Shown: positions 19,823 through 31,844 of the stretch, piece by piece
How positions within the stretch are numbered: the first letter of the stretch is position 1
How the letters are laid out: each line of letters starts with the position of its first letter
Source of the DNA: Meconema thalassinum
Taxonomy: Eukaryota > Arthropoda > Insecta > Orthoptera > Tettigoniidae
Length of the DNA: 64,000 nt
NCBI GenBank assembly: GCA_946902985.2
Contig: OX336392.1
Coordinates: 21,116,716 to 21,180,715 of the forward strand
Reading direction: 5' to 3'
Position numbers and translations under genes: made by a program
Notes under the pieces: generated by a model
Told to the model about the DNA's origin: nothing
What the model saw: only the letters and a program-made list of their open reading frames with translations
Database searches by the model: none

Positions 19823-22461
19823 TGTGAGAGATGGAATGAAGGAAGAGGTAATGGGAATAAGAGACAGGATCATGAAGATCAGAATAACTGTAAAGGGAAG
19901 AAGCCTGGAGATAGCCCAGGTATATGCCCCTCAAGTTGGATGTACAGCTCAAGAGAAGGAAGACTTTGAGGAGGAGCTACAACAGCAGTTGAATGGTCAG
20001 AGCATCATTGTCATGAGAGATTTGAATGCACATGTAGGAAGTGAAAGGCAAGGATATGAAAATGTAATGAGAGCAGAAGGATGGGGCAGCAGGAATGAAG
20101 AAGGGAGAAAGTTGCTGGATTTTTGCAAGAGAAACGGTTTAGTGATAGGCAACTCCTGGTTCCGGAAGAAAGAAAGCCACAAGGTAACGTGGTACAGCAG
20201 TGATTTCACAAAGAAATCTTTGGTAGATTACATGCTGTGCGACTGGGAAATGAAGAGAAGTGTCAGAGATATAAAGGTAATACCATCAGAGGCCTTAGAT
20301 AGCGACCACAGAATACTAGTAATGAACCTGGGAGTCATTAAGGATAGCAAGAGGACAGAGTACCAGGAAAGGAGAATCTAAGTATGGAAACTGAAGGAAA
20401 AGGAAGTCAAGGAAGAGTTCTAGAAGATTGCCAACAGACAATCCTAAAACAGGGGAAGAGGAATGAAAGCAATTCAAAAATACAGTGGTGGAAGCTGCAG
20501 TGGCAGTATGTGGAAAAACAAGCAACAGAAAGCGGTGTAAAGAGACACCATGGTGGAATGAGAGAGTAAAAGAAGCTGTGGGAAGGAAGAACAAGGATTT
20601 CAGAGTGTGGTTCCAGGAAAGAACTGATCTGGCAAGGGAAGATTATAAGATAAAGAAGATAAACAAGATTGTCGCAGAGGAGAGGAAGAAGTGGATGGTA
20701 AAGTGGACAGAGATGATGGAGGAAGACAGCAGAGGAAATAAGAAAGTACTTTATGGGATGGTCAAAAGTAAGAGAAGAGGTCTGCGAGAGGATGCGATAA
20801 TGGTGGACAAAAACTGAAATGAGGTACACAACAAAGAGACACTCAAGACAGTGTGGGAAGAGTACTTTGAGGATTTGCTGAATCCAAATGGTCATAGTTA
20901 GGAAGACGATGTATTGGAAGATGGAGAAGACAACTCAGGAATGGAAAAGGACCTGACTTGGAGAGAACTGGAAATGGCTATAGACAAGATGAAAGGAGGA
21001 AGGGCACCGGGTGTGGACGAAGTGAGTGTTGAAATGTTGAAGGCAGCAGGGGAGGTTGAGAAACAATGGCTGTACCGTGTGATGAGGTTGGTATGGAAGG
21101 AGAAAAAGACCCCAGAAGATTGGAAGAGAGGATTTATTGAACCAATATTTAAGAAAGGAAGCTGAAATTACAGCGGAGTCCCACTCATACCACACTGTGC
21201 CAAGATATATGAAAAGATATTAGAAAGTAGAATACGAGCCAAAGTGGAGAGAGAAATGAGAGAGGAGCAGTATGGATTCAGACCTGGGAGATCAACAGTG
21301 GATCTCATATTTTCAGTGAGACAACTCCATGAATAACACTACGAATTTGGAGAGGATCTGTTGATGGCCTTCCTGGACATCGAAAAGGCCTATGATAGTG
21401 TGTGTAGGGAGAAGGTTTGGGAAACAAGGGAAAACATGGGAGTGGAAAAAGAGACTGTAGGCAGAGTGAAGGAGATGTATTGTGGAAGTGAGAGTTGTGT
21501 GAAAGTTGGAGGGGAAAGAACAGACTGGTTCAGACAAATGAGTGACCTGAAACAGGTTAGTACACTGTCACCCCTTCTCTTTATTGTGGTTATGGACGAG
21601 GTAATGACACGGATAGCAGGAAAGATAGGAGAAGATAAGATGAAAGCAATGGTGTTTGCAGATGATCTCATGGTCTGAGGAAACAAGGAGGAGGAGGAAA
21701 TTCAGGAGCAACTGAAGGCTTGGGAAGAAACAGTGGGAGAGTACGGATGGAAGTTCAACATCAGTAAATGTGAGATCCTGTTAACAACCAGGAAAAGGGA
21801 CAGATCAATGAGTGGAATAACACTTGGAGGTGGACAGCTGAAGAAGGTGGAAAGTCTCAAGTACTTGGGAAGTATAGTGGAGGAAAATGGGAGAAATGAC
21901 AAAGAGATTACGGAACATGGCAGACAGGCAGAAGCATTTCTGAGAAGCATTAGGAGCTTCGTGTGGAATAAAGATGTCCCACAAAAAAGCAAGGAAGTGT
22001 TATACAGAAGCTACTATATCCCGATATTGACCTATGCTTCAGAAACGTGGATAATGAAGAAAAGAGACATAAGCAGAATACAGGCAGGTGAAATGAAGTT
22101 CCTGCGAAGTAGGATCGGAGTAACAAGAAGGGACAGGGTGAGGAATGAAAAGGTCAAGAAAATAGTGAAAGAGGAGCCCTTGCAAGGTAGGATTGAGACA
22201 TCAAGACTGAGGTGGTATGGACACTTAAAGAGAATGGAAGAGAAGAAGATTTCCAAGAGGATACATGAGATGCAGATGCAGAAGAAACGACCAAGGGGAA
22301 GACCAAGAGATAGATGGCTGAAAGGAGTGGAGGAATGTGGCAAGAAGAGAGGCGAGGACTGGACCAGAGTGACAGCGGAGAGGTGGTGGGAAGATAGGAC
22401 TAAGTGGCGAAGCTTATGTTCCAAACAGACCCAGCCTGGGGCTGGAAACTGTACAAGATGA
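19823..22461 (+). pseudogene. LINE A1 (RTE-like) endonuclease-RT, decayed
   Basis: This is the continuation of the LINE begun at 10088. Endonuclease: VYAPQVG, DLNAHVGSER and LDSDHR (19823-20381). Linker and RT: APGVDEVSVEML (20914-21165), a QYGFRPGRSTVDL block, FLDIEKAYDS, then LSPLLFIVVMDE and the FADD catalytic motif (21361-21678). C-terminal block: KYLGSIVEENG, LRWYGHLKRM and RGRPRDRW, ending GNCTR (21733-22461). At least five frameshifts or stops interrupt it (near 20381, 20817, 20900, 21165 and 21678). The FADD and the GAT tail suggest the RTE/Proto2 group, which I infer without a tree. Confidence 0.9.
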
Positions 22462-22477
22462 TGATGATGATGACTCA
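22459..22477 (+). repeat. (GAT)n tail of LINE A1
   Basis: A gat repeat immediately follows the end of the reading frame. Other copies of the family in this window (25598, 41760, 51610) end in the same microsatellite, so it marks the 3' end of the LINE. Confidence 0.85.
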
Positions 22478-23536
22478 TCTTAGTTACTGTATTTTAGCGA
22501 GGACAACAGTACAACACTTCCAAACACTTAAAAGCAATCATAGAGATAGAATTTAACACAATATAACAGTAACTCGTCATGTGGGCTTCACTGAGCAGGC
22601 ACTGCCTTTGTTGCTTGCTTGTGACCAACAATGATACATACAGACCTGAAGATCCTGGTCTCCACCCAGATCAAGCAAATGATTGCATCAAGTGGCAACA
22701 AAAAGTGGACCTAGCCATTGCATGGGGCAAACGCTGATCTTCGTGTAATAAGGCCCTTAGGTGATGGTCCCCAGGGTGTAGGAAGTCAAATCCAAACCCA
22801 TAAAGCAGTGTCTGTTCTTCATGTTAGAGGCAGCTGCTTCTCTTATGCTGGGTAGTAGTGGCATAAGGAATTGTCTGAGGCAGATGATCACTTTGGTGGC
22901 AATGGTAAGGCGACCGGTGGTACCGCCGGTGTCGTGCCGAGCAACCGGTGAAGCAGGCAGACAGTAACCACCCTGTAGCGGTGTTGAGTATATGCTGCTA
23001 ATACTACTATTGAAAAGGAGGAGGCAACGGAAAAGGAAGATGCATAAACCCTACATCCTATTCTACAGCGTTATCCTGTTTCTTCTTTGTCCTTTACCAG
23101 TTCACTTGCCGTAAAGACAGTACGCAGTAAATCACAGTGATACGTAATGACCTAGTAGTGGTGACGGGTCACTGGCTGCCTAGTGCAATAAGCTTCGTAT
23201 GCTACAACGCCCGTCCATTAGACTGAGCCACCAGTGATCGCCGAAGTGGTGGCGGGACATGGCAACGAGCCAGCCAACAATCTCACGAGTTGTTTTCTGA
23301 AAATCCATCACAAACCCCAGTTCAGGCTGCTAAATTGACAGTCCGGAAAGTCTAAACAGTCAATAAACCCTACTGTAAGTCAGTTATTGCAGGATAAATC
23401 CACAATTTTTCTAATACTGAAATTTTACTAAAAAAGAAGCAACACAGTAGGTTGAAATATGCAATCAGAGACACAGCAAGATAATATATATATATATTTA
23501 GAATTTGGCCAATTATAGACCGCTTTGAACCTAAGA
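22478..23536. other. Unclassified sequence
   Basis: This stretch of about 1 kb is richer in G+C than its surroundings at 22850-23290 (accggtggtaccgccggtg near 22915). It has no long ORF and no terminal repeats that I could find. A short TA run lies at 23485-23500. It may be an old LINE 5' region, but I have no direct support. Confidence 0.4.
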
Positions 23537-24945
23537 CTACGGTACATTGTTTCGTTTTTTCTTTTCTTCCCAAAACTTCTTCATACGTTGGCTGATGGCC
23601 TGCCTCTGTTCCGTTGATAACACTCTCCATGGTTGATGTGGAACTTGCAGAATCGAAAAATCTGCAGTAGTGATCAGTCGCCGGAATTCCACCCTATTAG
23701 AAATGATGTTATTTGTGATCTTCAGTTTTTGCAGATCACACCTTATCTCTTCCAGCCATCTAGTGGCGTTTTTTAATTTGGAGATGTAGTAAAAAAAATT
23801 CTTAGTTAGCCTGCTGCTATCCATTCTATGAAGGTGACCATAAAATTGTAGTCTCCGTCTTTTAATTGAGTCTGTAATTTTTTCCACATTTCGGTAAAGG
23901 TCTTCATTTTTTCTCTTCATCCAAATATCTTTATTCTTTTGGGGACCCAAAATTTTCCTAAGTATTTTCCTTTCTTTCTTTTCCAGTTCCTCTTGTTCAC
24001 CTCTTTTGTTCAACGTTAAACATTCTGATCCGTATAATACCTCTGGTTTAATTACAGTTGTGTAGTGCCTGATTTTTGCCTGGAATGAAATTGATCGTTT
24101 GTTGTATCTATGTTGGGTGAGTTTATAGGCATTTTCCATCTTTCTGAATCTCTCCTTGCAGGATGTGTTATCAAGTCCATTTGACTGGATCCATTCTCCC
24201 AAATATTTAAATTTATCAACTCTTTGAATCTGTCCATGTTGAGTTGTTAGATATTTTTCTCCATTGTGTCTGTGTTCAATATATTTGGTTTTTTCATACG
24301 AAATCTGAAGACCAGTTTTTATTGCTATTTCATGTAGGGTTTCAACCATTATTTGTGCTTGAAATCTGTTTTCTGAAATGATTGCTATGTCATCAGCAAA
24401 GGCAAGACATTTCACCTCAAATCTTCCTTTTCCTTGCCCCAAATGGACCCCTTCAATGTTTCTTTCGCATAATTTAAGTTTCCATTCCTTCATGATTTTG
24501 TTTAATATCAAATTAAATAGAAGTGGTGAAAGCCCATCACCTTGTCTAACTCCGGTTTTGATTTGGAAGGGTTCTGAAATGTCGTTTAGAAATTTAACTC
24601 TTGAGGTTGTATTTGTTAGTGTTTGTTCAACCAGTTGTCTGGTATTTTTATCTATCCCTAATTCTGCTAGCGTTAGGAATACAGACTGTCTGTCTATTGA
24701 ATCATAAGCCTTTCTGAAATCAATGAAAGATACAACTGTGTTGAGGTTACGTATTGTTCTGATTCTAAGGATTGTTTTGAGATTGAAAATTTGCTCTGGA
24801 CAAGATCTCCCTTTTCTAAATCCGGCTTGGTATTCGCCGATAGTATGTTCTGCTTGTTCTTCCAGATTGTGTAGCAGTGCTTTAGAAAGAACTTTGTATG
24901 CGATTGGCTGTAAGGAAATACCTCTATAACACTGAAATATCTTTT
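23537..24945 (-). pseudogene. LINE C reverse transcriptase, 5' truncated, frame intact
   Basis: Read on the minus strand, one frame is open from about 24942 to 23537 (about 470 residues). RT motifs appear in order: CYRGISLQPIAYKVLS, AGFRKGRSCPEQI, SFIDFRKAYDS, GVRQGDGLSPLLFN, then LAFADDIAII with the catalytic FADD. The C-terminal end has LYGSECLTLN and LQFYGHLHRM blocks. The endonuclease is missing. Near 24945 the sequence switches to the C-terminus of LINE D on the same strand. Confidence 0.85.
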
Positions 24946-24958
24946 ACCCGAATGGGTA

Positions 24959-25582
24959 TTAGTTTTCACTATAATCAGACAAAGATTTCGTCCTCTTCCG
25001 GCACACTGTGATGTGATACAGCGTACACCTCCGTCCGCATAACTTACACACACATCTTTCATTCGGCGAGTGGAAAAGTTTGTTCTCACAAATCTTGTGG
25101 TGGAAACCATGTATGGCCAGTGTCGTGATGATATGTGTTTGCTCCTGTTTCGTGTTGGTCCAGGAGCGATCGATCATCGCTGATGAACCATAGAAGTCAA
25201 TGTCTAACACTGCTCTTTTCTTCCTCCTATGCCCCAGTAGTTTGACGGAAGCCTCAATAGAAGGCAGGCTTAATCGGAGATTCTCCTTGTAAAACGTTTC
25301 CTTGGCAAGTTCATAGACAAGACGAGATGGCGCATATTTTCCAACCCTGAGGGCACATTTTATGAATCTTGCTTTCACCTTTTCTATTCGTTCTAAGTCT
25401 GTGACGGTCAGTTTTTCCCTTAATAGTTCCAGTCCGTAAGTAACTATGGGAGATATCGTCGTGTCAAAGAGCCTCATGGCTGTCTTCAGTAATTTTGCTG
25501 CAATGTTCTTTATCCTGCACATTGCTTTCGTGGCTTCTGCTCTCCTGTATGTGGCATCGGAACGAGCTCGCTGTCGTTTGAA
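24959..25582 (-). pseudogene. LINE D C-terminal part (zinc-ribbon end), split by LINE A2
   Basis: The minus-strand frame 25522-24959 contains SPIVTYGLELL, ARFIKCALRVGKY and the end motif CKLCGRRCTLYHITVC, a CX2C...HX4C zinc-binding terminus found in some LINEs. Upstream, LGVTLQTTASSFRCHIQ lies in a different frame, so there is a frameshift near 25500. The missing upstream part continues at 28735, beyond the inserted LINE A2. Confidence 0.85.
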
Positions 25583-25597
25583 GGGTTACGCCTAAGT
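25583..25597. repeat. 15-bp target-site duplication of LINE A2 (left copy)
   Basis: gggttacgcctaagt occurs exactly here and again at 28720-28734, immediately flanking the tail and the 5' end of LINE A2. Confidence 0.95.
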
Positions 25598-25620
25598 CAT
25601 CATCATCATCATCATCATCA

Positions 25621-27377
25621 TCATCTTGAGCAGTTTCCAACCGCTGGTCGGGTCTGCTTGGAACATAAGCCTCTCCATCGTTTCCTGTCCATCCACCATC
25701 TCTCGTCATTTACTGTGTCCCAGCACACTCCTCTTTCCTCCACACTCTTCTTAACTCCTTTTGTCCATCTGTCCCTTGGTCTTCCCCTTGGCCTCCTTCC
25801 CGTCATTTCAATTCCAAACATCTTCTTCGGTATCCTCTCCTCTTCCATCCTCCTCACATGTCCATACCATTGTAGCCTAGATCGCTCTATTCTATTCTGC
25901 AATGGTTCCTCTCTTATCATCTCTCTGACTCTCTCCTTACTCTGTCCATTCTTGTCACTCCTACCCTACTCCTCTGGAACTTCATCTCCACTGCTCGTAT
26001 TTTATTCTTGTCCCTTTCCTTCATCACCCATGTTTCTGAACCATATGTCAACATTGGCACAAAGTAGGTCTTGTAGATGATTCCTTTACATTTTTGTGGT
26101 ACATCTTTATTCCATATCATCCCCCTAACACTCTTGAAAAATCCATCTGCGCACCTTCCCCGCTCATTTATTTCCATCCTATTGCCTCCCTTTTCTTCAA
26201 TTATGCTTCCCAAGTACTTGAAGCATTCTACTTTCTGCAACTGCTGTCCTCCAAGTGTTATGCCCATATCCAGTCTGTTCTTCTTCCTCGTTGTGATGAC
26301 CACTTCACTCTTTTGTGCTGAGAACTTCATCCCATATGATAACACTACCTTCTCCCACTCATCTAATTGCTCTTGTACTTCTTCCTCATCCTCTCCCCAT
26401 ACCAGAAGGTCATCAGCAAACAACATTGCCTTCATTTTCCTTTCCCCAATGCTATTTACCACTTTTCGTATGATTTCATCCATCACCACTATAAATAACA
26501 GGGGTGAGAGGGCACTTCCCTGTTTCAGACCACTCTCCAGTTGAAACCATTCCGTTCTCTCTCTTCCCACCTTTACACAGCTTTTGCTTCCCTCGTACAT
26601 TGCTTTCACTCTTGCCACTGTCTCCTTGTTCACTGCTTTTGCTCTCATTGCTTCCCATACCTTGTTTCTATTAATACTATCATATGCTTTCTCAATATCC
26701 AAGAAGGTCATCACCAGATCTTTCCCATATTCATAATGGTGTTCTTGTAGCTGTCTTACTGCAAAGATGATGTCAACTGTTGACCTTCCTGGCCTGAATC
26801 CATACTGTTCTTCCCTCAGCCCATCTTCAACTTCTGTCCGAATTCTTCTCTCCAGTACCTTCTCAAATATTTTGGCGCAGTGGCACATGAGTGTAATTCC
26901 CCTGTAGTTCTTGCATTCCTTCCTACTTCCCTTTTTAAATATGGGTATTATTATCCCTCTTTTCCAGTCCTCTGGTATTTTCTTCTCCCTCCATATCACT
27001 TTCATTACTCGAAAGAGCCACTGTGTTCCTATCACCCCTGCTGCTCTCACCATCTCCACACTCACTTCGTCTATTCCCGGTGCCTTTCCCCCTTTCATCT
27101 TCTTTAATGCTTCCTCCACTTCTTTCCATGTCAATTCCTTCTCTGAAATGTCTTGGTCACTGTCTGTTTTTTCCTCCACAATGTCCACTATTATGGTTTT
27201 AGTTGGATTTAGGAGTTCCTTGAAGTATTCTCTCCAGATAACCTTTACTTCTTCCATATTTTCGACCTCCTTTCCATTCCTGTCCACCATTCTGACATTT
27301 TCCCCTGTATCTCTTCTCTTTGCCTTTATCATTCCATACAACACTTTCTTACTGCCATCACAGTCCTCCTCCATCAT
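25621..27377 (-). pseudogene. LINE A2 reverse transcriptase
   Basis: The frame 27377-25917 carries KMKGGKAPGIDEVS, NYRGITLMCHCAK, EQYGFRPGRSTVD, FLDIEKAYDS, GLKQGSALSPLLF and LFADDLLVWG, so all main RT motifs and the FADD aspartates are intact. A 4-bp deletion near 25925 moves the last 100 residues (LQWYGHVRRMEEE, RGRPRDRW, VGNCSR) into another frame (25920-25621). Confidence 0.9.
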
Positions 27378-28500
27378 TTCTGTCCATTTTCTCTTCCTTC
27401 ACTACTTCTCCTGCTTCTTTCTTCCGCTCTTGGTATTCTTCTCTTGTTCTGTCTGTCCTCTGTTGGAACCATTTCCTGAATGCTTCATTTTTCTTTTTCA
27501 CTGCTTCCTTAGTTCTGGGGTTCCACCATGGTGTTACCTTCCCCCTTTTCTTTCCACTAGTTCTGCCACACACGACTTCCGCTGCTTCTACCAACACGTC
27601 CTTGAACCTATTCCATTCTTCTTCACCTGTTTTCGGATCATCCTTCGGTAATTTGTTCCTCACTAATATCTGGAACTTCTCCTTATTTCCATCCTCCTTC
27701 AGCTTCCATGTCCTTATTCTTCTTTCTTGGTTTTCAGTTCTCCTCTTTTCCTTCAGTCCTCTCACCTTGACGACCAGCAGACGGTGGTCACTGTCCAGGG
27801 CTTCTGAAGGTATTACCCTTATATCCGTGATACTCTTCTTTGTCTCCTTCCCGCATAGAATATAGTCCACCACTGATTTCCTAGTCAAATCCCTGCTGTA
27901 CCAAGTAATTTTATGGCTCTCTCTCTTCTTGTACCATGTGTTTCCAACCATTAGCCCATTTATCTTGCACAGTTCCAACAATCTCTCTCCTTCCTTATTC
28001 CTGTTTCCCCATCCTTCACCACCAATCACTTCCTCAAAACCTCTTCTATCAGTTCCGACATGGGCATTTAGGTCTCCCATGACTATCAGGTCTCTCCCCA
28101 CTAACTGCTTCTGCAACTCCTCTTCAAACTCGTCCTTCTCGCCTTCTGTGCATCCCACCTGTGGTGCATAGACTTGCAGAATGTCCAGGTTTCTACCTTT
28201 CACAGTGATTCTGGCTCTAATTATTCTATCACTTACCCTCTTTACTTCCTCCCTCAGCCCTTCTCTCACCACCATTCCCACTCCATTTCTCTTCCCCTCC
28301 TCATTTCCTATCCAGTATAGCTGCAAGCCATTTCTCAGTTCTTTTCTTCCTTCCCCTCTCCATCTGGTCTCTGCCAGTCCGAGTACATCCAGTTTTCTCC
28401 TCTCCATCATATCCACAACCTCCTCCACTCTTCCCGTCAATGTCGTTATATTCAAAGTTCCGATTCGTAGTCCATTTCCATAGCCAGGTCTGCTTCCTTT
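27358..28500 (-). pseudogene. LINE A2 endonuclease (APE-type)
   Basis: The frame 28455-27358 (365 residues, and open further upstream without an obvious ATG) holds LGLAETRWRGEG (catalytic E), VYAPQVG, VMGDLNAHVGTDRRG (D/N) and ALDSDHRLLV (SDH). This is a complete apurinic-type nicking domain. The PWWN block follows near residue 310. It ends in the wrong frame because of the short deletion near 27390. Family members in databases are often mislabelled as craniofacial development protein 2-like. Confidence 0.9.
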
Positions 28501-28719
28501 AGATCTGTCCTTTCCGAGACCCGTTCCCGTTTTAAAAGCAGTTTCATATCCACTACTGGCTTGCTAGGCCTAACGTAGCTTCACCATAACCCTGGCGAGG
28601 GGCCTGTTTTTGGTCCGCGAGAGGTATTTTATTTCCCTCAAACCCTCCGGACAAGTCCGGCGAGCCCCCCTATCCGCCACCTGGGACGCGCCCGATAGAG
28701 GAACAGGCAAACCCCCACG

Positions 28720-28734
28720 GGGTTACGCCTAAGT
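28720..28734. repeat. 15-bp target-site duplication of LINE A2 (right copy)
   Basis: This is the exact match of 25583-25597. Removing 25598-28734 rejoins LINE D in one continuous RT reading. Confidence 0.95.
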
Positions 28735-29330
28735 ATTTGAACCTATTTTCTATCATTAGTGGTTGTTTGTGGAGCGTCATTATGAAGTTTTGTGATATTC
28801 TCCCCCCCCCTCTCCTTCCTAAAAATCATCTGATGGGTTTTCTGCATATTGATGGAAAGTTGGTTTTTCTCTGCCCATTTTTCCAGTTCCATCAAGGTTT
28901 CCTGCAGCTCTTCTTGATCGGGTGAGCCTAAAACCATGTCGTCTGCATAAATGATTAACGTGGCTATCTTATTTCCCTTGAGTATCTCAACAATATCTGC
29001 TGTTATTATGTTGAACAATAACGGGCTTATGGGGTTGCTCTGCAGGACTCCATTCGTCTGTGTGATAGTCATTGATCTGCTGACACCATCGTCAATTTCG
29101 ATGTAGTTATATTGTAGGACGTCTTCCAAAATATGGATGAGTGGGTGCTCTATGCCAATCATGTCTTTGATTTTCTGTCTCAGTAGATTTCTGTCCAGTG
29201 AGTCAAAAGCCTTGCTGTAGTCTATAAATACAGTGAAGTATTTCCCTTTAGGTATCCTTAAGGCTTCTTCTACTTCTCCCAACAGGCACCGGACTGCATG
29301 AAGGGTTGATTTTCCTTTGGTGAAGCCTTA
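28735..29330 (-). pseudogene. LINE D reverse transcriptase core, 5' truncated
   Basis: The minus-strand frame starts near 29327 with FTKGKSTLHAVRCLL and continues through FIDYSKAFDSLDRN, NPISPLLFNI and LIIYADDMVLGS (YADD catalytic pair), ending as it reaches LINE A2. The C-terminal part lies at 25582-24959. A frameshift occurs near 28800, in a C-run. The clade is not assigned. The YADD motif and zinc-type end separate it from LINE A. Confidence 0.85.
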
Positions 29331-29469
29331 AAAATATCACCAATTTTGGTTTCTCTACTTTTCTGGCATGAAGTGCATACGCTTCATTTTGCAAACTTAT
29401 TAATGAACTAACAGCTAAAAACTTCCCTCCAGTGAACCACTGTTTTAAAGAAATTATTAGAATATGATC
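29331..29469. other. No recognisable feature
   Basis: This is a short AT-rich stretch upstream of the truncated LINE D. Nothing further is visible in it. Confidence 0.5.
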
Positions 29470-29840
29470 AAAGCCGTCAGCTGTGGCTACGCTCGCTAAA
29501 GCGCAGCACTAGGCCGTGGGGCAGAGCTCTCTGCTGACTCAGTAGATGCGTGGGTTCGAGCTCCACCGTTGGCCGTCCTTGAAATGGTTTTTTGTGGTTT
29601 CCCATTTCCAACACCAGGCAAATTCTGAGACAGTACCTTCTGACAGGTCACGGCTGCTTCCTTCCACATCCTTGCGCAGTTTCACTCATCTTCATTAATT
29701 TCATCTCAAATAAATTCCTCTCATGAGGTTGGCATCAGGAAGGGCATCCGGCCATAAAAACCATCCGCCACATATAACACCATCGCATCTCATCCCTGAC
29801 CCCATTGGAAAGGGGATAAATAAGGGGTAGACATGCATAC
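29470..29840 (+). mobile_element. tRNA-derived SINE
   Basis: A tRNA-like head with a box-B sequence (gggttcgagctcc near 29551) is followed by a conserved core (cccatttccaacaccaggc, then ctgcttccttcc) and the end ggcatcaggaagggcatccg. Cores of this kind occur in widely spread insect SINEs. It would be transcribed by RNA polymerase III and moved by a partner LINE. I found no clear target duplication. Confidence 0.75.
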
Positions 29841-31200
29841 ATTAGAATATGACTCAATATCAAGATTTGTTTTTATATGCATGTCTTACATCCCTTGGAA
29901 TATGACTAGGTTTGAAAGGTGGACAAAAGAAAGTGCTTGAAGCATGTGAGTTGTCTTGTGTATTTTACTTTCCAGGTTGTTCCCATGGGAGCTCGTCCCA
30001 TCTTAAGATGACAAGCCATTTCCCTCTTGTCTCCTTCCCACTGCCCATTTTGTACCTGGAGTCCAGCTGACAGAGAGTTAGTTACTGTTGTTTTAAGGGC
30101 TGGCAGAGATATCTAGCAGCAATTTGCAATTTTATTTTTAAGGCACACTAAAAAATTTGAATTTTTTAATTTACTTTTTTTGGAACGCACTAATTTTGTT
30201 CATTATAAATTTGCAATGCCGTTTCTGTTGTATCTGATCGAAAATTGTACTCTCTCTCATCACAAGGACAAGTTCAACGCCTAAACTTTGCGAAGGTTCA
30301 TAAATGTACTCTCCTCCCTATAAACAGTGGAAACTTTACTATTTCTCTGGACGCCGCAAAGATATGAAGATAATGGTTATTTACATGTTCTCATTATAGT
30401 ATTTTGTAGCATATTCAATTTATTCAGATACATTGAATATAATAAAATATAAAATATGTTGGCAAATACATAAAATTGGGTAAATTTGTTTACTCTGGGG
30501 TTTTCTACTTTCGCGGGGGCCAGTGCTGCAGCCCCGTTTGCCCCTGCATACCACTGCAGTGCCCTCAACACAAACCATACTGTCCTTATTTCCAGCTCGT
30601 CTGGTAACTACCCATACATTAGGGTTCAAGTATGTACTGTGATACGTGTCTAGTATCAGTGAAGTCTATGATGTCACGGATTACGTGCAGATGTTGATGT
30701 TCGTTAGTTTGATGTTGTGACTTGAATAGCCACCATATTACTCAGCTGTATGAGGTTTCAAAGAGTGCAGCGTTACATGCGGATGCAGTCATATGTGTTC
30801 AAGTGCGAGGATTGGTCGTGAGTGGCAAATATTCATAAATTACTTGTAGTTGTTCAATTTAATTGAAAAGTTGCACTACTCTCTTATAAAGCCATGGTGA
30901 CACAATGCTATTGGTCGCTGTTAGATGATGGTCTGAGTGAAGCCATTGGTCGCTATTTAGTTACCACTGTCTGGACCAAACCACTGGTCGCTACTAGGTT
31001 AGACCACTGTCTGGACAAAAGTTACTGCTTGTACTACAAGCAAGAGGGCTGGCACATAAGCCCCAGGTTAGGTTTGTGTTTGTATGTAAACCCTTATTAG
31101 CACATAGAATTTAACATGTAGGCATTGTTTAAACCTTTACAGTACCGTAGTTGTTAGTTCTGGTGACTTGGTGGTTAATTCAATATTGTATTTACTTACA
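29841..31200. other. Mostly unrecognised sequence with a small LINE tail fragment
   Basis: At 30076-30103, gttagttactgttgttttaa matches, in minus orientation, the 3' end of the I-like LINEs at 37170-37205 and 42715-42760. The rest holds no long ORF, element end or RNA gene that I can support. Confidence 0.4.
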
Positions 31201-31202
31201 GA

Positions 31203-31527
31203 GCTCACACAAGCACGGCTTTCACTTCAGCCACTTCACACAGCAGTAGCCAAGGCACACACAGGTAAATAGCGGTAGACGTAAGCACTCGCTGAACTAG
31301 CACTCTTGCCAATAGTGGGTGCACTAACAACACTACTGTCGTCCATGAAGTCACGGATGCCACCAATTTGTGTCTTGGGAATTTTGTAGTGTACATTATA
31401 GTGATCTATACTACTCCCTACATTAGTAGTAATCCTGGCATGCTTTGGACAGAGTAGGATATTCCTGTCAGTAATACTGTTGGTTAGTGGGCAATCCCCA
31501 ATCCCCTCCACATCCAAGTTGCTCATC
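31203..31527 (-). other. Candidate short exon (unidentified)
   Basis: On the minus strand a frame opens with ATG near 31527 (MSNLDVEGIGDCPLTN), directly after a possible splice acceptor (ctactgcag). It stays open for about 97 residues, with CPKH and IPKTQIGGIRDFMDD segments, and stops near 31238. A textbook donor (CTGTAAGTA) follows at about 31200. The composition is more protein-like than its surroundings, but I recognise no family. It could equally be a fragment of an unknown element. Confidence 0.25.
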
Positions 31528-31844
31528 TGCAGTAGGCAGTGCCTACACAATAGGAGTTTTTGACTAAATTCATAGAATTCTACAAAATATTTCCATGTCC
31601 ATAGAACACAAATTCCTAAGATTACTTAAATAAAAATTTGAAGAACATTGCTTATGAACAATTGGAACAATTTAGTCAAAATAATCACCTTTTAATATGA
31701 TGAATTTCACATCATTACATACGGTACCTAGAAGGCTGACATTAAATTTGTAAAATTTATATTCAAAGTTAACTAAGTTCTTAAGTAGCATAGTTTTCAA
31801 AAAGAAATGAAAGTCAATGTCAGTCAAAAGAAATATTCTGAAAC

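Larger units (their letters stand above)
25598..28719 (-). mobile_element. LINE A2, full-length RTE-like retrotransposon
   Basis: The element is 3.12 kb on the minus strand with a perfect 15-bp target duplication. From its 5' end it has a leader of about 240 bp, an endonuclease-RT frame and an (ATC/GAT)n tail at 25598-25624. The frame is broken only twice that I can see. Near 27390 about 17 bp are missing relative to LINE A4, and near 25925 about 4 bp are missing. The sequence is otherwise very close to A4 (51620-53430), which suggests recent activity. It interrupts LINE D. Confidence 0.9.

Noticed and set aside
26911..27865. Long antisense ORFs across LINE A2 (up to 246 codons)
   Set aside because: Purine-rich LINE coding strands give pyrimidine-rich antisense frames with few stops. 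The sense strand has full RT and endonuclease motifs.
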